Assembly: GCF_009746625.1 (NCBI RefSeq)
Contig: NZ_VWXL01000100.1
Coordinates: 124,001 to 188,000, forward strand
From: Caproicibacter fermentans
GTDB lineage: Bacteria > Bacillota > Clostridia > Oscillospirales > Acutalibacteraceae
Reading direction: 5' to 3'
Length of the DNA stretch: 64,000 nucleotides
The notes under the pieces are model-generated. The model made no database searches and was not told the origin of the DNA. It saw only the letters and a program-made list of their open reading frames with translations. The translations under genes were made by a program, and so were the position numbers. Shown in pieces: positions 42,817 to 51,082 of this stretch (position 1 is its first letter; the number at the start of each line of letters is the position of its first letter).

Positions 42817-43857
42817 TTAATGCGCCGCGGTCTTCCCCCATCCGCGGGGCATCACGCCGTTCATGAAACGAACCACTTTCGAGTTGCCCGCCAGCGAACG
42901 GGCCGTAATCACGATCAGGAGCAGAAGCCCGACGGGGATGTCGAGGTACTGCGTGTTGATCTTAAAGCAAAGCGGAAGGCCGAAGCGGAGGATTCCGATG
43001 ACCAGCGCCGCGAGCGCGGTGCCGATTACGTTGCCCTTGCCTCCCGTGCTGAGCGTGCCGCCCAGAACAACCGCCGTAATAATCTGAAGAGTAAAGGTTG
43101 CGCCGATGTCGCTTTTCGCGGTGTCAAGATAAGAGGTAAGGACAATTCCCGCGATGGCCGCGCTGATTCCGGAAAGCACGTAGGTGCTCATGATCACAAG
43201 CCGGCTGTTGATGCCGGAATACTCCGCGGCCCGCGGATTGACTCCCACCAGAAAAACCTTTCTGCCGTACTTTGTTTTATGCAGCAGCAGGTAGGCAATC
43301 ACCGTCAGAACCGCAAAGATGATGACCTGCTCCGGAATCACGCCGAACAGCTTGAACTGAGAAATCTGTCTGAATGAGTCCGGAAATCCGCTGATTCCTT
43401 TATAGCTTTCTGTCGCCGACAGTTTGGCAACGAGGAGAGCCAGCCCCGAATAAAGGAAGCCGCCGCCCAGCGTCACAACCATCGGCTGAACATTGCAGTA
43501 AGCCACGAAAAACCCGGAAAGCGCGCCGCACAGGGCGGCCGCGATGACGGCGATCAGGCAGGCGGCCCAGATGTTGAGGCCTCCGTCCTGCCAGACGACG
43601 CCGACAATAATGGAGGTAAACCCGACGATCGCGCCGGCCTGAATGTCGATTCCGCCCGTGATCATCACGAACGTAACGAACAGAGAGATAATGCAGATGG
43701 AAATAATGTCGTTGACACTGCCCAGCAATATATTAGGATTTAAAAATTTGCTGTTTTTAGCCCCGAAGATGACAAATTCCAGGAAAAGGATCATCAGCAG
43801 AGCGAATTCCCAGCTTTTCACGCCCCGTTTCAGGCTTTCCAAGGGTGAATTTTTCAT
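42817..43857 (-). CDS. lsrD: AI-2 ABC importer permease LsrD
   Basis: 346 residues, polytopic, BPD_transp_2 family: FVTFVMITGGIDIQAGAIVGFTSI, PMVVTLGGGFLYSGLALL and TAVVLGGTLSTGGKGNVIGTALAALVIG match LsrD/RbsC-type permeases. Overlaps lsrC by 4 bp and precedes lsrB, the same gene order as in enteric lsr operons. Confidence 0.9.
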   Translation of the reverse strand: MKNSPLESLKRGVKSWEFALLMILFLEFVIFGAKNSKFLNPNILLGSVNDIISICIISLFVTFVMITGGIDIQAGAIVGFTSIIVGVVWQDGGLNIWAACLIAVIAAALCGALSGFFVAYCNVQPMVVTLGGGFLYSGLALLVAKLSATESYKGISGFPDSFRQISQFKLFGVIPEQVIIFAVLTVIAYLLLHKTKYGRKVFLVGVNPRAAEYSGINSRLVIMSTYVLSGISAAIAGIVLTSYLDTAKSDIGATFTLQIITAVVLGGTLSTGGKGNVIGTALAALVIGILRFGLPLCFKINTQYLDIPVGLLLLIVITARSLAGNSKVVRFMNGVMPRGWGKTAAH

Positions 43858-44864
43858 TTCTGATCGTCTCCTTTCTTGGACTGCGCCCGGGCCGCCAGGC
43901 GCATATGACGGTTTTTGACCGCGGCGCGGTTTTGAGAGACCGCGTCCACCACCACGATCACGATCAGGAGAATTCCTGTAATGGTATTGTCGTAATCGGA
44001 AGAAAAGCCCAGGAACACCAGGATACGGCTGACGGAGGACATGATGACCGCGCCGATGGAAGCCCCGATCAGGCTGCCGAGGCCGCCGGTCAGGCTGATC
44101 CCGCCCAGCACACAGGCGGCGATTGCCTTCATTTCATATCCGTTGCCCGCGGTCGGTGTGATAAAACCGATGCGGGAGGAGTAGAGGATGCCCGCGACCG
44201 CCGAAAACACACCGCAGAGAACATAAGAGACAAATTTCGTGTTCACGGTCGGAATTCCGATCAGCGTCGCGCCCGCGGCGTTGTCACCGACGGCGATGAA
44301 ATACTTGCCCCGCCGTGTCTTTGTCAGAATATAATGAGCCAGGATGACAAACGCCAGCACGACGGCATAGAATGCAGTCAGGTCGCCCACAAGCTTGGCT
44401 TTGGAAAGCATCGTGAAGGGCGCCGGCAGGTTTTCCACCCATGCGCCGCCGGTATAGACGTAAATCATTCCGCGGAACAGTCCCATGGTGCCGAGCGTAA
44501 AGATCAGCGACGGGATGTTCAGAACCGCCACGCCAAAGCCGTTGATGACGCCGGTCACGACGCCCACCATGACTCCGGCAAGGAACGCGACGGCCCAGCT
44601 GCTTCCATTGCGCAGAAGCGTGGAGGTCACCGCGGCGGAAAGGCCGAGGATCGCGCCGATGGAAACATCGATTTCCCCGGTCAGGATTACAAACGCGATG
44701 CCGACCGCGAGAAGCGTAAAGACAACGCTGTCGTTAAAGCAGTTCAAAAGGCTGGTCGGGGACAGAAACGAGCTGTTTACCATTCCGACTCCCGCGAATA
44801 GCGCGATGAGAAACAGAAAACTGGTCATTTCCCGTATTTTCAGGATTTTTTTCACGGTGTTCAT
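43854..44864 (-). CDS. lsrC: AI-2 ABC importer permease LsrC
   Basis: 336 residues, polytopic permease: REMTSFLFLIALF, VGIAFVILTGEIDVSIGAILGLSAAV, IPSLIFTLGTMGLFRGMIYVYTGGAWVENLP, and IAACVLGGISLTGGLGSLIGA. The EMT start and TGGxW segment align well with enteric LsrC. Overlaps both lsrA and lsrD by 4 bp. Confidence 0.9.
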   Translation of the reverse strand: MNTVKKILKIREMTSFLFLIALFAGVGMVNSSFLSPTSLLNCFNDSVVFTLLAVGIAFVILTGEIDVSIGAILGLSAAVTSTLLRNGSSWAVAFLAGVMVGVVTGVINGFGVAVLNIPSLIFTLGTMGLFRGMIYVYTGGAWVENLPAPFTMLSKAKLVGDLTAFYAVVLAFVILAHYILTKTRRGKYFIAVGDNAAGATLIGIPTVNTKFVSYVLCGVFSAVAGILYSSRIGFITPTAGNGYEMKAIAACVLGGISLTGGLGSLIGASIGAVIMSSVSRILVFLGFSSDYDNTITGILLIVIVVVDAVSQNRAAVKNRHMRLAARAQSKKGDDQK

Positions 44865-46417
44865 ACTTCCGCCTTCCTTCCTCCGGTCACGCCAAAGGCG
44901 GCGGCCATCAAATTATCCTGGTTGATTTCCTTCTTGTTGAATTCCAGATTGATGTGCCCCTGATAGACCGCTACGGCACGGTCGGCCAATTCAATAATCT
45001 CTTCTATGTCGGATGAGATCAGCATAATTGCGACGCCCTGTTCCTTCAGCTGATGAATGATCGTATAGACGTCTCCGCGGGCCGCCGCGTCGATGCCGCG
45101 GGTGGGCTCATCCAGAATAATCAGCTTAGGCTGCGTGGAAAGCGCCCGGGCAATCACGATCTTCTGCTGGTTTCCGCCCGAAAGGCTGCCTGTCAGCTGA
45201 TCCTGCCCCGTGATTTTGATTCTGAAATCGTCGACGTATTTCCGGGTCAGTTCATATTCCGCCTTCCCGTTCAGGAACATTTTTCCCATGGAAGAATCGG
45301 AAAGCATCGCCGAGGTCGTATTCGCGGCAATGTCGCTGATTTTAAACAGTCCCAAAAGGTGGCGGTCCTCCGGCACATAATTGATGCCGGCCTCCAGAAC
45401 CTTTTTGGTCGGCAGTCCCGTGATGTCGCGCCCGTCCAGGATGGCGCTTCCGCCAAGGACCTTATCCATGCCGAAAATGGTGGTGGCCAGTTCGGTTCTT
45501 CCGGCTCCGACCACTCCCGCGACGCCCAGAATTTCACCCGGATAGATTTCCAGGTTAATATTGCTGAAACCATAGCCGGAAAAAGACTTCAGTTCGAAAA
45601 CAGGCTTCAGCTTTTGGTAATCGAGTTCGGCGCGCTCAGCGGTCTGCCGTTTTTCGTTCTGCTCCGCCATGTTCGGCGGCAGCAGGCCCTTTACCAGCAT
45701 TTCGCGCGTAAAGTCGCCGACCGGCCCGTTTAGGGTAATCACCCCGTCGCACATAATGGCGACATGGGTCGCGATGTCGAACACTTCCGTCAGGCGGTGC
45801 GTGATGTAAATAATTCCGATTCCCCTGGCCTTTAAGGTTGCGATGCACTTAAAAAGGCTTTCCACCTCGTCAAAGGTCAGCGCGCTGGTCGGCTCGTCAA
45901 AAATGAGCACGCGGGAATTGCGGAGCAGCCCGCGCAGAATTTCGACCAGGGTCTGTTCGGCGATGGACAGGCTGTTCGCCTTGCGGTTCAGGTCCAGGTC
46001 CCAGCCGATCTCCTTCATCTGGTTCACCAGCCTTACGTGAAGGTCGGCCGCTTTTTCACGAAAGCCCGCGATGATGTTTTCCTCAACGGTCATGTTCGGA
46101 AAAAGCATCGGCTCCTGCGGAATCATATAAATTCCCTTGCTAAGCGCGACGGACGGCTTTGTAAGGTTTACCTTTTCGCCATCGACGTAAATTTCCCCGC
46201 GGTCGGGCTGATGGATCCCCATGATAATTTTCATCAGGGTGCTTTTTCCGGCGCCGTTGCCGCCGATCAGCGCAACCACCTCGCCGGAATTGACATTCAG
46301 ATCAATGCCCTTCAATACATTGTTAAGCCCAAATGCTTTGTGAATCCCGCGGACAGAAATAATTGCTTGATCAGAAAATTTTTTTTGGGATTCTGCCATT
46401 TTTCCCCCTCCATCCAC
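44861..46417 (-). CDS. lsrA: AI-2 ABC importer ATPase LsrA (two ATPase domains)
   Basis: 518 residues with tandem sugar-type ATPase domains. First domain: Walker A GGNGAGKST, signature LSIAEQTLVEI, Walker B VLIFDEPTSAL. Second domain: degenerate Walker A VAGVVGAGRTELA, signature LSGGNQQKIVIARAL, Walker B LIILDEPTRGID. That asymmetry is normal for RbsA/LsrA proteins. First gene of the lsrACDBF operon, with a consensus promoter overlapping a putative LsrR site. Confidence 0.9.
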   Translation of the reverse strand: MDGGGKMAESQKKFSDQAIISVRGIHKAFGLNNVLKGIDLNVNSGEVVALIGGNGAGKSTLMKIIMGIHQPDRGEIYVDGEKVNLTKPSVALSKGIYMIPQEPMLFPNMTVEENIIAGFREKAADLHVRLVNQMKEIGWDLDLNRKANSLSIAEQTLVEILRGLLRNSRVLIFDEPTSALTFDEVESLFKCIATLKARGIGIIYITHRLTEVFDIATHVAIMCDGVITLNGPVGDFTREMLVKGLLPPNMAEQNEKRQTAERAELDYQKLKPVFELKSFSGYGFSNINLEIYPGEILGVAGVVGAGRTELATTIFGMDKVLGGSAILDGRDITGLPTKKVLEAGINYVPEDRHLLGLFKISDIAANTTSAMLSDSSMGKMFLNGKAEYELTRKYVDDFRIKITGQDQLTGSLSGGNQQKIVIARALSTQPKLIILDEPTRGIDAAARGDVYTIIHQLKEQGVAIMLISSDIEEIIELADRAVAVYQGHINLEFNKKEINQDNLMAAAFGVTGGRKAEV

Positions 46418-46462
46418 AGAAAATGCAGATTACTATGTAAATCTGGCTTCCTGTAATAGTAG

Positions 46463-46527
46463 ACAAATGTTTGAGCGATTGATTTTTATCTTGTCCTCAT
46501 CATACGATATTTTAAAACAAATGTCAA
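46463..46527 (-). promoter_or_regulatory. lsrACDBF promoter with putative LsrR sites
   Basis: Minus strand: -35 TTGACA (plus 46522-46527), 17-nt spacer, -10 TATGAT (46499-46504). The octamer ACATTTGT occurs over the -35 (46517-46524) and again downstream of the -10 (46463-46470). A third copy lies in the divergent lsrR promoter region. The pair flanking the promoter suits looping repression by a SorC-type tetramer (inference). Confidence 0.75.
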
Positions 46528-46674
46528 CACTTTTCATTTTTGTATTCCGTAAATTTTAGTATTGTTTTTGTTTTAACCGGCTGTTCGTCGCTGTATTCAA
46601 CAACTTATTCCTGATAATATCACATATTTATTATGATTTACACCAAAATTGCGGAGCCTTTTCAGAAATTGAGA

Positions 46675-46740
46675 TTGACACCAATTCGGAATAATGCTAT
46701 ACTGTTTATCGCAACAAAAGTTTAATTAAGATACATTTGT
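46675..46740 (+). promoter_or_regulatory. lsrRK promoter with putative LsrR site
   Basis: -35 TTGACA (46675-46680), 17-nt spacer, -10 TATACT (46698-46703), then ACATTTGT at 46733-46740 within an AACAAA ... TTTGTT inverted repeat. Together with the lsrA promoter this explains most of the 406-bp gap 46418-46823; the remainder is AT-rich without other recognisable elements. Confidence 0.75.
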
Positions 46741-46823
46741 TAAACCTGGGTAACTTTGCTCTTGCTTTCAATGTTTTATTCTGTATCATATAAGGTAAAG
46801 TATTCTTTTGGAGATGAAAACAT

Positions 46824-47747
46824 ATGGACTATGAGGAAATCCTGGCGGTCAAGACCGCGTGGTATTACTATATGGAAAATATGACGCAGCAGCAGATCTC
46901 TGAAAAGCTGGGCGTTTCCCGCATCCGGGTCATGAAAATCCTGGAAAAGGCAAAAAAGGACGGCATAATTCAGTTCAAGATTCGTCAGGACGGCGAACAG
47001 CACATGCAGGTTGAGCGCCAGCTTGCCGACAAGTGGGGCCTGAAAGACACGTTCGTGGTGCCGACCCCGCACATGGGTGAAAATCTGAACGAAACGATTG
47101 CAAAGGCCGCCGCGATGTATATCAGCCACCGGATCTCTGAAAACTGCTTTATCAATATGGGGTACGGCGATACGCTCAGCAAGATTCTGAATCACCTTGC
47201 CACCATGAACGAATTCACGGTTTCCGTCGTTTCCCTGACGGGCGGCGTCAGCTACTATCTTCCCAATGCGCAGTCGCACACCTTCAATGCCAAGCTTTAC
47301 CTGATTCCGACCCCGCTGCTCGTTTCCTCGAAAGAGATGGTGTCGGCCATGCGGGAAGAACCGTCTGTCAGGGAAATTTTCCGCATGGTCCGGCTGGCTT
47401 CCATGACGCTGGTCGGCATCGGCGGCATGGGGGACGACGCGACCGTTTTGGAAAACGGAATCCTCAGTAAAAGCGATTTTCTGTATCTGTCCATGAAAGG
47501 CGCCGTCGGGGATGTTCTGAGCCATTTCATCGACAAGGACGGCGTCCCCGTCCAGACCCATGTGGAAGACCGGCTGATCAGCACTTCCCTGAAAACGCTC
47601 CGGGAGCTCGACAACGTGGTGGGGGTCGCCGCGGGAGCGTCCAAGGTGGACGCGATTCGCGCGGCGCTGCGCGGAAAATACATCGATATTCTCATCACGG
47701 ACGAAGAAACCGCGTTGCGGCTGATTGAAGAAGATAATTCTGTATAA
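46824..47747 (+). CDS. lsrR: SorC-family regulator LsrR
   Basis: 307 residues. N-terminal HTH (WYYYMENMTQQQISEKLGVSRIRVMKILEKAKKDGII) and a sugar-phosphate-binding SorC domain (NMGYGDTLSKILNHLA, LTGGVSYYLP, GIGGMGDDATVLENG, VVGVAAGASKVDAIRAALRGKYIDILITDE). In the known circuit, phospho-AI-2 releases LsrR from the lsr promoters. RBS GGAGATGAAAACAT. Followed by lsrK after 37 bp. Confidence 0.92.
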   Translation: MDYEEILAVKTAWYYYMENMTQQQISEKLGVSRIRVMKILEKAKKDGIIQFKIRQDGEQHMQVERQLADKWGLKDTFVVPTPHMGENLNETIAKAAAMYISHRISENCFINMGYGDTLSKILNHLATMNEFTVSVVSLTGGVSYYLPNAQSHTFNAKLYLIPTPLLVSSKEMVSAMREEPSVREIFRMVRLASMTLVGIGGMGDDATVLENGILSKSDFLYLSMKGAVGDVLSHFIDKDGVPVQTHVEDRLISTSLKTLRELDNVVGVAAGASKVDAIRAALRGKYIDILITDEETALRLIEEDNSV

Positions 47748-47784
47748 AATAATCATAATAAGTATCAAAGGGGAGAGAGGCAAT

Positions 47785-49350
47785 ATGTCGCAGAAATATT
47801 TGCTGGCTGTGGACGCGGGCACGGGAAGCGTCCGAGCCGTGCTTTTTGATCTGAAGGGAAACCAGCTGAGCTGCGCGCAGCACGAATGGGAACACAGGGA
47901 AGATCCCCGGTACCCCGGCAGCATGGATTTCGACTGGGGCTACAACTGGGCTTTAGCCAGGGACTGCATCAAAGAGGTCCTCGCTCAGTCGAAGATCGAA
48001 CCGGCCGAAATCGCGGCGATTTCAACCACCTGCATGCGCGAGGGCATCATCCTTTACGACGCAGAAGGAAAGGAAATCTGGGCCTGCGCGAACGTGGACG
48101 CCCGCAGCACGGAAGAAGTGGAGGAGCTGATCCGCAAGGATCCTCAGCTTGAAAGGGAACTCTACGCGGAATCCGGCCAGTCGTTCGCTCTGGACGCCCT
48201 TCCGCGCCTGCTGTGGATTAAAAATAAAATGCCTGAAATTTATCAGAAGGCCGCCGTGCTGGGCATGTTTAACGACTGGCTGATTGATAAACTGACCGGC
48301 GTGCTCGCGATCGAGCCCAGCAACGGAAGCACGACAGGTATTTTCGACCTGAAGAAAAGGTCGTGGGATCCCTCCATCGCGGAAAGATGCGGTCTGCGCA
48401 CCGATATTTTTCCGCCCGTTCAGGAATGCGGCAGCGTTGCCGGCAAAGTTTCTGAAAAAGCCGCCGCCGAAACCGGTCTGTCCGCCGGAACGCCCGTCGT
48501 GGTCGGCGGGGGCGACGCGCAGCTGGGCTGCGTGGGCGTCGGCGTCGTCGGTCCGAACCAGGCGGCGATTTTCGGCGGCAGCTTCTGGCAGTACGAGTTC
48601 AACACGACAGAGCCAAAGACGGACCCCGTCTGCCGGGTCAGGGTAAACTGCCACGCAGTGCCGGGCCTATGGCAGTACGAGGCGCTGGCGTTCAAGCCCG
48701 GCCTCGTCATGCGCTGGTTCCGCGACGGTTTCTGCCAGCTTGAAAAGCAGCGGACGGCAGAGACCGGGAAGGACCCTTATTACCTGATGGATCAGGAAGC
48801 CAAAAAAATCCCGGCGGGATGCTACGGCATGCTCTGCGCCTTTTCCGACGTCATGAACTTTATCCGCTGGAAGCACGCCGCCCCCACATTTACCAATTTC
48901 GAGCTCGATCCCGACAAGTTCAACCGCTACACCTTTTACAAGGCGATTCTGGAAAACACCGCGATGGTGACGAAAGGGCACCTCGACCTGGTCCGGGAAT
49001 CCACCGGAAACATGCCGCGGGAGGTCGTTTTCGCCGGGGGCGCGTCCAAAAGCCCCGTCTGGTGTCAGATTCTCGCCGACGTGCTGGGCCTTCCGGTCCG
49101 GGTCCCCGTTGTCAAGGAAGCGACCGCGCTCGGGGCGGCGATTCTTGCGGGCTTCGGCGTTGGAATTTACGGCAGCATCCAGGAGGCGGCCGGCGAGCTG
49201 GTTCAGTGGGACAAAATCTATCGGCCCGATCCGAAAAATCACGAAATCTACGAGCGAATCTATCCTGACTGGAGAAAAGTGTACGCTGCGCAGTTGGAGC
49301 TGAGCAATCAGAATCTGACCAGGAGCATGTGGAGCGCACCCGGTCTTTAA
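47785..49350 (+). CDS. lsrK: Autoinducer-2 kinase LsrK
   Basis: 521 residues, FGGY kinase family, ATG at 47785 after GGGGAGAG; an upstream in-frame extension lacks a site. N-terminal ATPase signature LAVDAGTGSVRAVLFD, LsrK-type ISTTCMREGIILYDAEGKEIWACANVDARS, VVVGGGDAQLGCVGVGVV and the FGGY C-terminal motif VVFAGGASKSPVWCQILADVLGLPV. It phosphorylates imported AI-2, trapping it and creating the LsrR inducer. Confidence 0.93.
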   Translation: MSQKYLLAVDAGTGSVRAVLFDLKGNQLSCAQHEWEHREDPRYPGSMDFDWGYNWALARDCIKEVLAQSKIEPAEIAAISTTCMREGIILYDAEGKEIWACANVDARSTEEVEELIRKDPQLERELYAESGQSFALDALPRLLWIKNKMPEIYQKAAVLGMFNDWLIDKLTGVLAIEPSNGSTTGIFDLKKRSWDPSIAERCGLRTDIFPPVQECGSVAGKVSEKAAAETGLSAGTPVVVGGGDAQLGCVGVGVVGPNQAAIFGGSFWQYEFNTTEPKTDPVCRVRVNCHAVPGLWQYEALAFKPGLVMRWFRDGFCQLEKQRTAETGKDPYYLMDQEAKKIPAGCYGMLCAFSDVMNFIRWKHAAPTFTNFELDPDKFNRYTFYKAILENTAMVTKGHLDLVRESTGNMPREVVFAGGASKSPVWCQILADVLGLPVRVPVVKEATALGAAILAGFGVGIYGSIQEAAGELVQWDKIYRPDPKNHEIYERIYPDWRKVYAAQLELSNQNLTRSMWSAPGL

Positions 49351-49369
49351 AATACTGGAGGAAATGATC

Positions 49370-49720
49370 ATGTACATTGTTGACGAGAAAGACAAAGAAT
49401 ACCGTTTCGGTGACAGCGGCCCCAAATACCTGATGAAAGGTCCCCGAATGAACCTAGCAATCGTTCAGTTTCAGCCAAAGCAGGATTTTAAAGCCCACTT
49501 TCACCGCATTATGGAAGAAAATTTTTATATTCTGGAAGGCGAGGTCGACATTGTCGTCGACGGCGTCGTAAACCATATGAAACCCGGCCAGTTCATCCAT
49601 ATTGAGCCCAACGAGGTGCACTACTGCATCAACAGCTACGATCAACCGGTCAGGATGGTTTCCACCCTCGCGCCGTTCCAGGAAATCGACAAAGTGGAAA
49701 TCGACAATTATACCTATTGA
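49370..49720 (+). CDS. Small cupin protein in the lsrRK operon
   Basis: 116 residues from the ATG at 49370 (7 nt after CTGGAGGA). A single cupin: FKAHFHRIMEENFYILEGEVDIVVDG gives the first metal motif (His-x-His, Glu), and GQFIHIEPNEVHYCINS the second with His. Likely metal-dependent isomerase, dioxygenase or binding protein. Its place right after lsrK, with lsrG missing from the locus, makes it a candidate for the isomerisation of phospho-AI-2 (inference). Enteric LsrG has a different (ABM) fold. Confidence 0.7.
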   Translation: MYIVDEKDKEYRFGDSGPKYLMKGPRMNLAIVQFQPKQDFKAHFHRIMEENFYILEGEVDIVVDGVVNHMKPGQFIHIEPNEVHYCINSYDQPVRMVSTLAPFQEIDKVEIDNYTY

Positions 49721-49739
49721 CAGGCACGGAGGTCTTACC

Positions 49740-50234
49740 ATGAAAACGATCCATGCAGAACCCATTACCGCGGAGAACTGGGCTCCGTACGGTTACCTTG
49801 CGGACATCGCGAACCCGGACGGAGCCTACGCTTTGGGCGGGGAGCCGGTCGCGTTTCACCGGGACATGGCGCTGGCGCCCATGGCGAGCGCCGCTCCCGC
49901 GGCATTCGGCTCGCTGAAGGTCGGCAAGCGGCCGATGGTGATTGAGGATGTGGAATACCATTCCTTTACGGTTGAAGTCATGATGCCGATGGACGACGAC
50001 ATGGTACTTTACGCCGGTCCCGCCAACGGCGGGACGCCGGAACCGGAAAAGCTGAAAGCTTTCGTTGTTCCGGCGGGTACGCTGGTCGTGTTCCGCGCCG
50101 GCGTCTGGCACGGCGCGCCGTACCCCGTCGGCCGCGACGCCACCGTGCTGATCTGCCTGCCGGAGCGCACTTACCTGAACGATACCAAAAAGATTCTTCT
50201 GGAACAGGCGGACAAAATCGCCGTGGAAATTTAA
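49740..50234 (+). CDS. Ureidoglycolate lyase-like (AllA family) protein
   Basis: 164 residues from the ATG at 49740, after CGGAGG; an ORF extending further back overlaps the cupin gene in another frame and is rejected. Features of the AllA cupin-like fold: ITAENWAPYGYLAD, VEYHSFTVEVMMPM, LKAFVVPAGTLVVFRAGVWHGAPYPV (the family's GVWH motif). True ureidoglycolate lyases act in allantoin breakdown, but no purine-degradation genes are present here. Its position at the end of lsrR-lsrK-cupin suggests a role on AI-2 breakdown intermediates or another keto-acid. Confidence 0.75.
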   Translation: MKTIHAEPITAENWAPYGYLADIANPDGAYALGGEPVAFHRDMALAPMASAAPAAFGSLKVGKRPMVIEDVEYHSFTVEVMMPMDDDMVLYAGPANGGTPEPEKLKAFVVPAGTLVVFRAGVWHGAPYPVGRDATVLICLPERTYLNDTKKILLEQADKIAVEI

Positions 50235-50240
50235 ATGCCG

Positions 50241-50290
50241 TAACAAAAGCACCGAGCGCGGATGATGGTCCGCGCTCGGTGCTTTTGTTA
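50241..50290 (+). terminator. lsrRK operon terminator
   Basis: A perfect 22-bp inverted repeat (50241-50262 and 50269-50290) with a 6-nt loop and T-rich 3' arm, 6 bp after the ureidoglycolate-lyase-like stop codon. Confidence 0.9.
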
Positions 50291-50617
50291 CCGCGCAATT
50301 TTCAGGCGGCAACGGTTTCTTTTGGAGAAACGAGATCCCTGTTGCGTCGCGGACGCCGTCCCCGAAAAAATCGCCGTGTTTTTCAGGGCGTTTCCGGAAT
50401 AGAATCCTTTTGCGCAGAACAGACAGGCTCCTTTCCCGGCCGTTTAAGCGGCTTCGCCGACCCGCCTCCGCGCTGCGCATATCCGCGGTTCCGCTCGGCC
50501 AAGGAACCTCTTGCCGCCAAAAAATCACCGGTTACCCTTAAAAAATCAACCGGACGCCCGATTCCTCTTTCCATCCTGCCTCAAAGCCGCTATACTGGTT
50601 GCATAAGGGGTGGTACG
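50291..50617. other. Intergenic stretch without recognised genes
   Basis: 327 bp between the lsrRK terminator and the LytTR gene. No credible ORF with a ribosome-binding site is seen on either strand. A possible -10 TATACT lies at 50591-50596, but the matching -35 (TTTCCA) is weak. The rest is GC-rich DNA of no obvious function. Confidence 0.5.
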
Positions 50618-51082
50618 ATGAAGGTTCGGATCGAAGTGACCGACAATCTGAAGGAAGACGAAGTACTGATCCGCTGCGGCCGCGTGGATGAGTCGATCCG
50701 GAAGATTCACCAGTTTATTCTGGAGCAGTCGCAGTCGGGGCCGAAAATCACCTTTTACAAGCAGAATCAGGAATACTACTTTCCTCTGGAGGACGTCCTG
50801 TTTTTTGAAACGGAGGGCGACCGCGTTTACGCTCATACGGCAGACGACGCGTATTTCATCAAATACCGTCTGTACGAGCTGGAGCAGATGCTCCCCCGCA
50901 GCTTCGTGCGGGCCGCAAAATCAACCATTGTCAATATCCGGCAGATTTATTCCATCACGCGGAACCTCATCTCCTCCAGCCTGATTCAGTTTTCAAACAG
51001 TCATAAACAAATCTACGCGTCGCGGTTTTATTACAGGGAACTGCGGCAGCGCCTGAGCGAAAGGGGAAACTATGAAGCATAG
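50618..51082 (+). CDS. LytTR-family DNA-binding regulator
   Basis: 154 residues from the ATG at 50618; upstream in-frame extension is not supported by a ribosome-binding site. N-terminal ~50 residues carry no receiver domain (MKVRIEVTDNLKEDEVLIRC), then the LytTR domain: YYFPLEDVLFFETEGDRVYAHT, FIKYRLYELEQMLPRSFVRAAKSTIVNIRQI, RFYYRELRQRL. Same layout as LytTR proteins that control a neighbouring membrane gene. Overlaps the next gene by 11 bp. Confidence 0.88.
   Translation: MKVRIEVTDNLKEDEVLIRCGRVDESIRKIHQFILEQSQSGPKITFYKQNQEYYFPLEDVLFFETEGDRVYAHTADDAYFIKYRLYELEQMLPRSFVRAAKSTIVNIRQIYSITRNLISSSLIQFSNSHKQIYASRFYYRELRQRLSERGNYEA

Noticed and set aside
46776-47924. Long minus-strand frame opposite lsrR and the lsrK start
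   Set aside because: Antisense to well-supported lsrR and lsrK; no motif.
49740-50234. Allantoin/purine degradation pathway
   Set aside because: Only a ureidoglycolate-lyase-like gene is present, with no allantoinase, allantoate or ureidoglycolate dehydrogenase genes nearby; it belongs to the lsrRK transcript.
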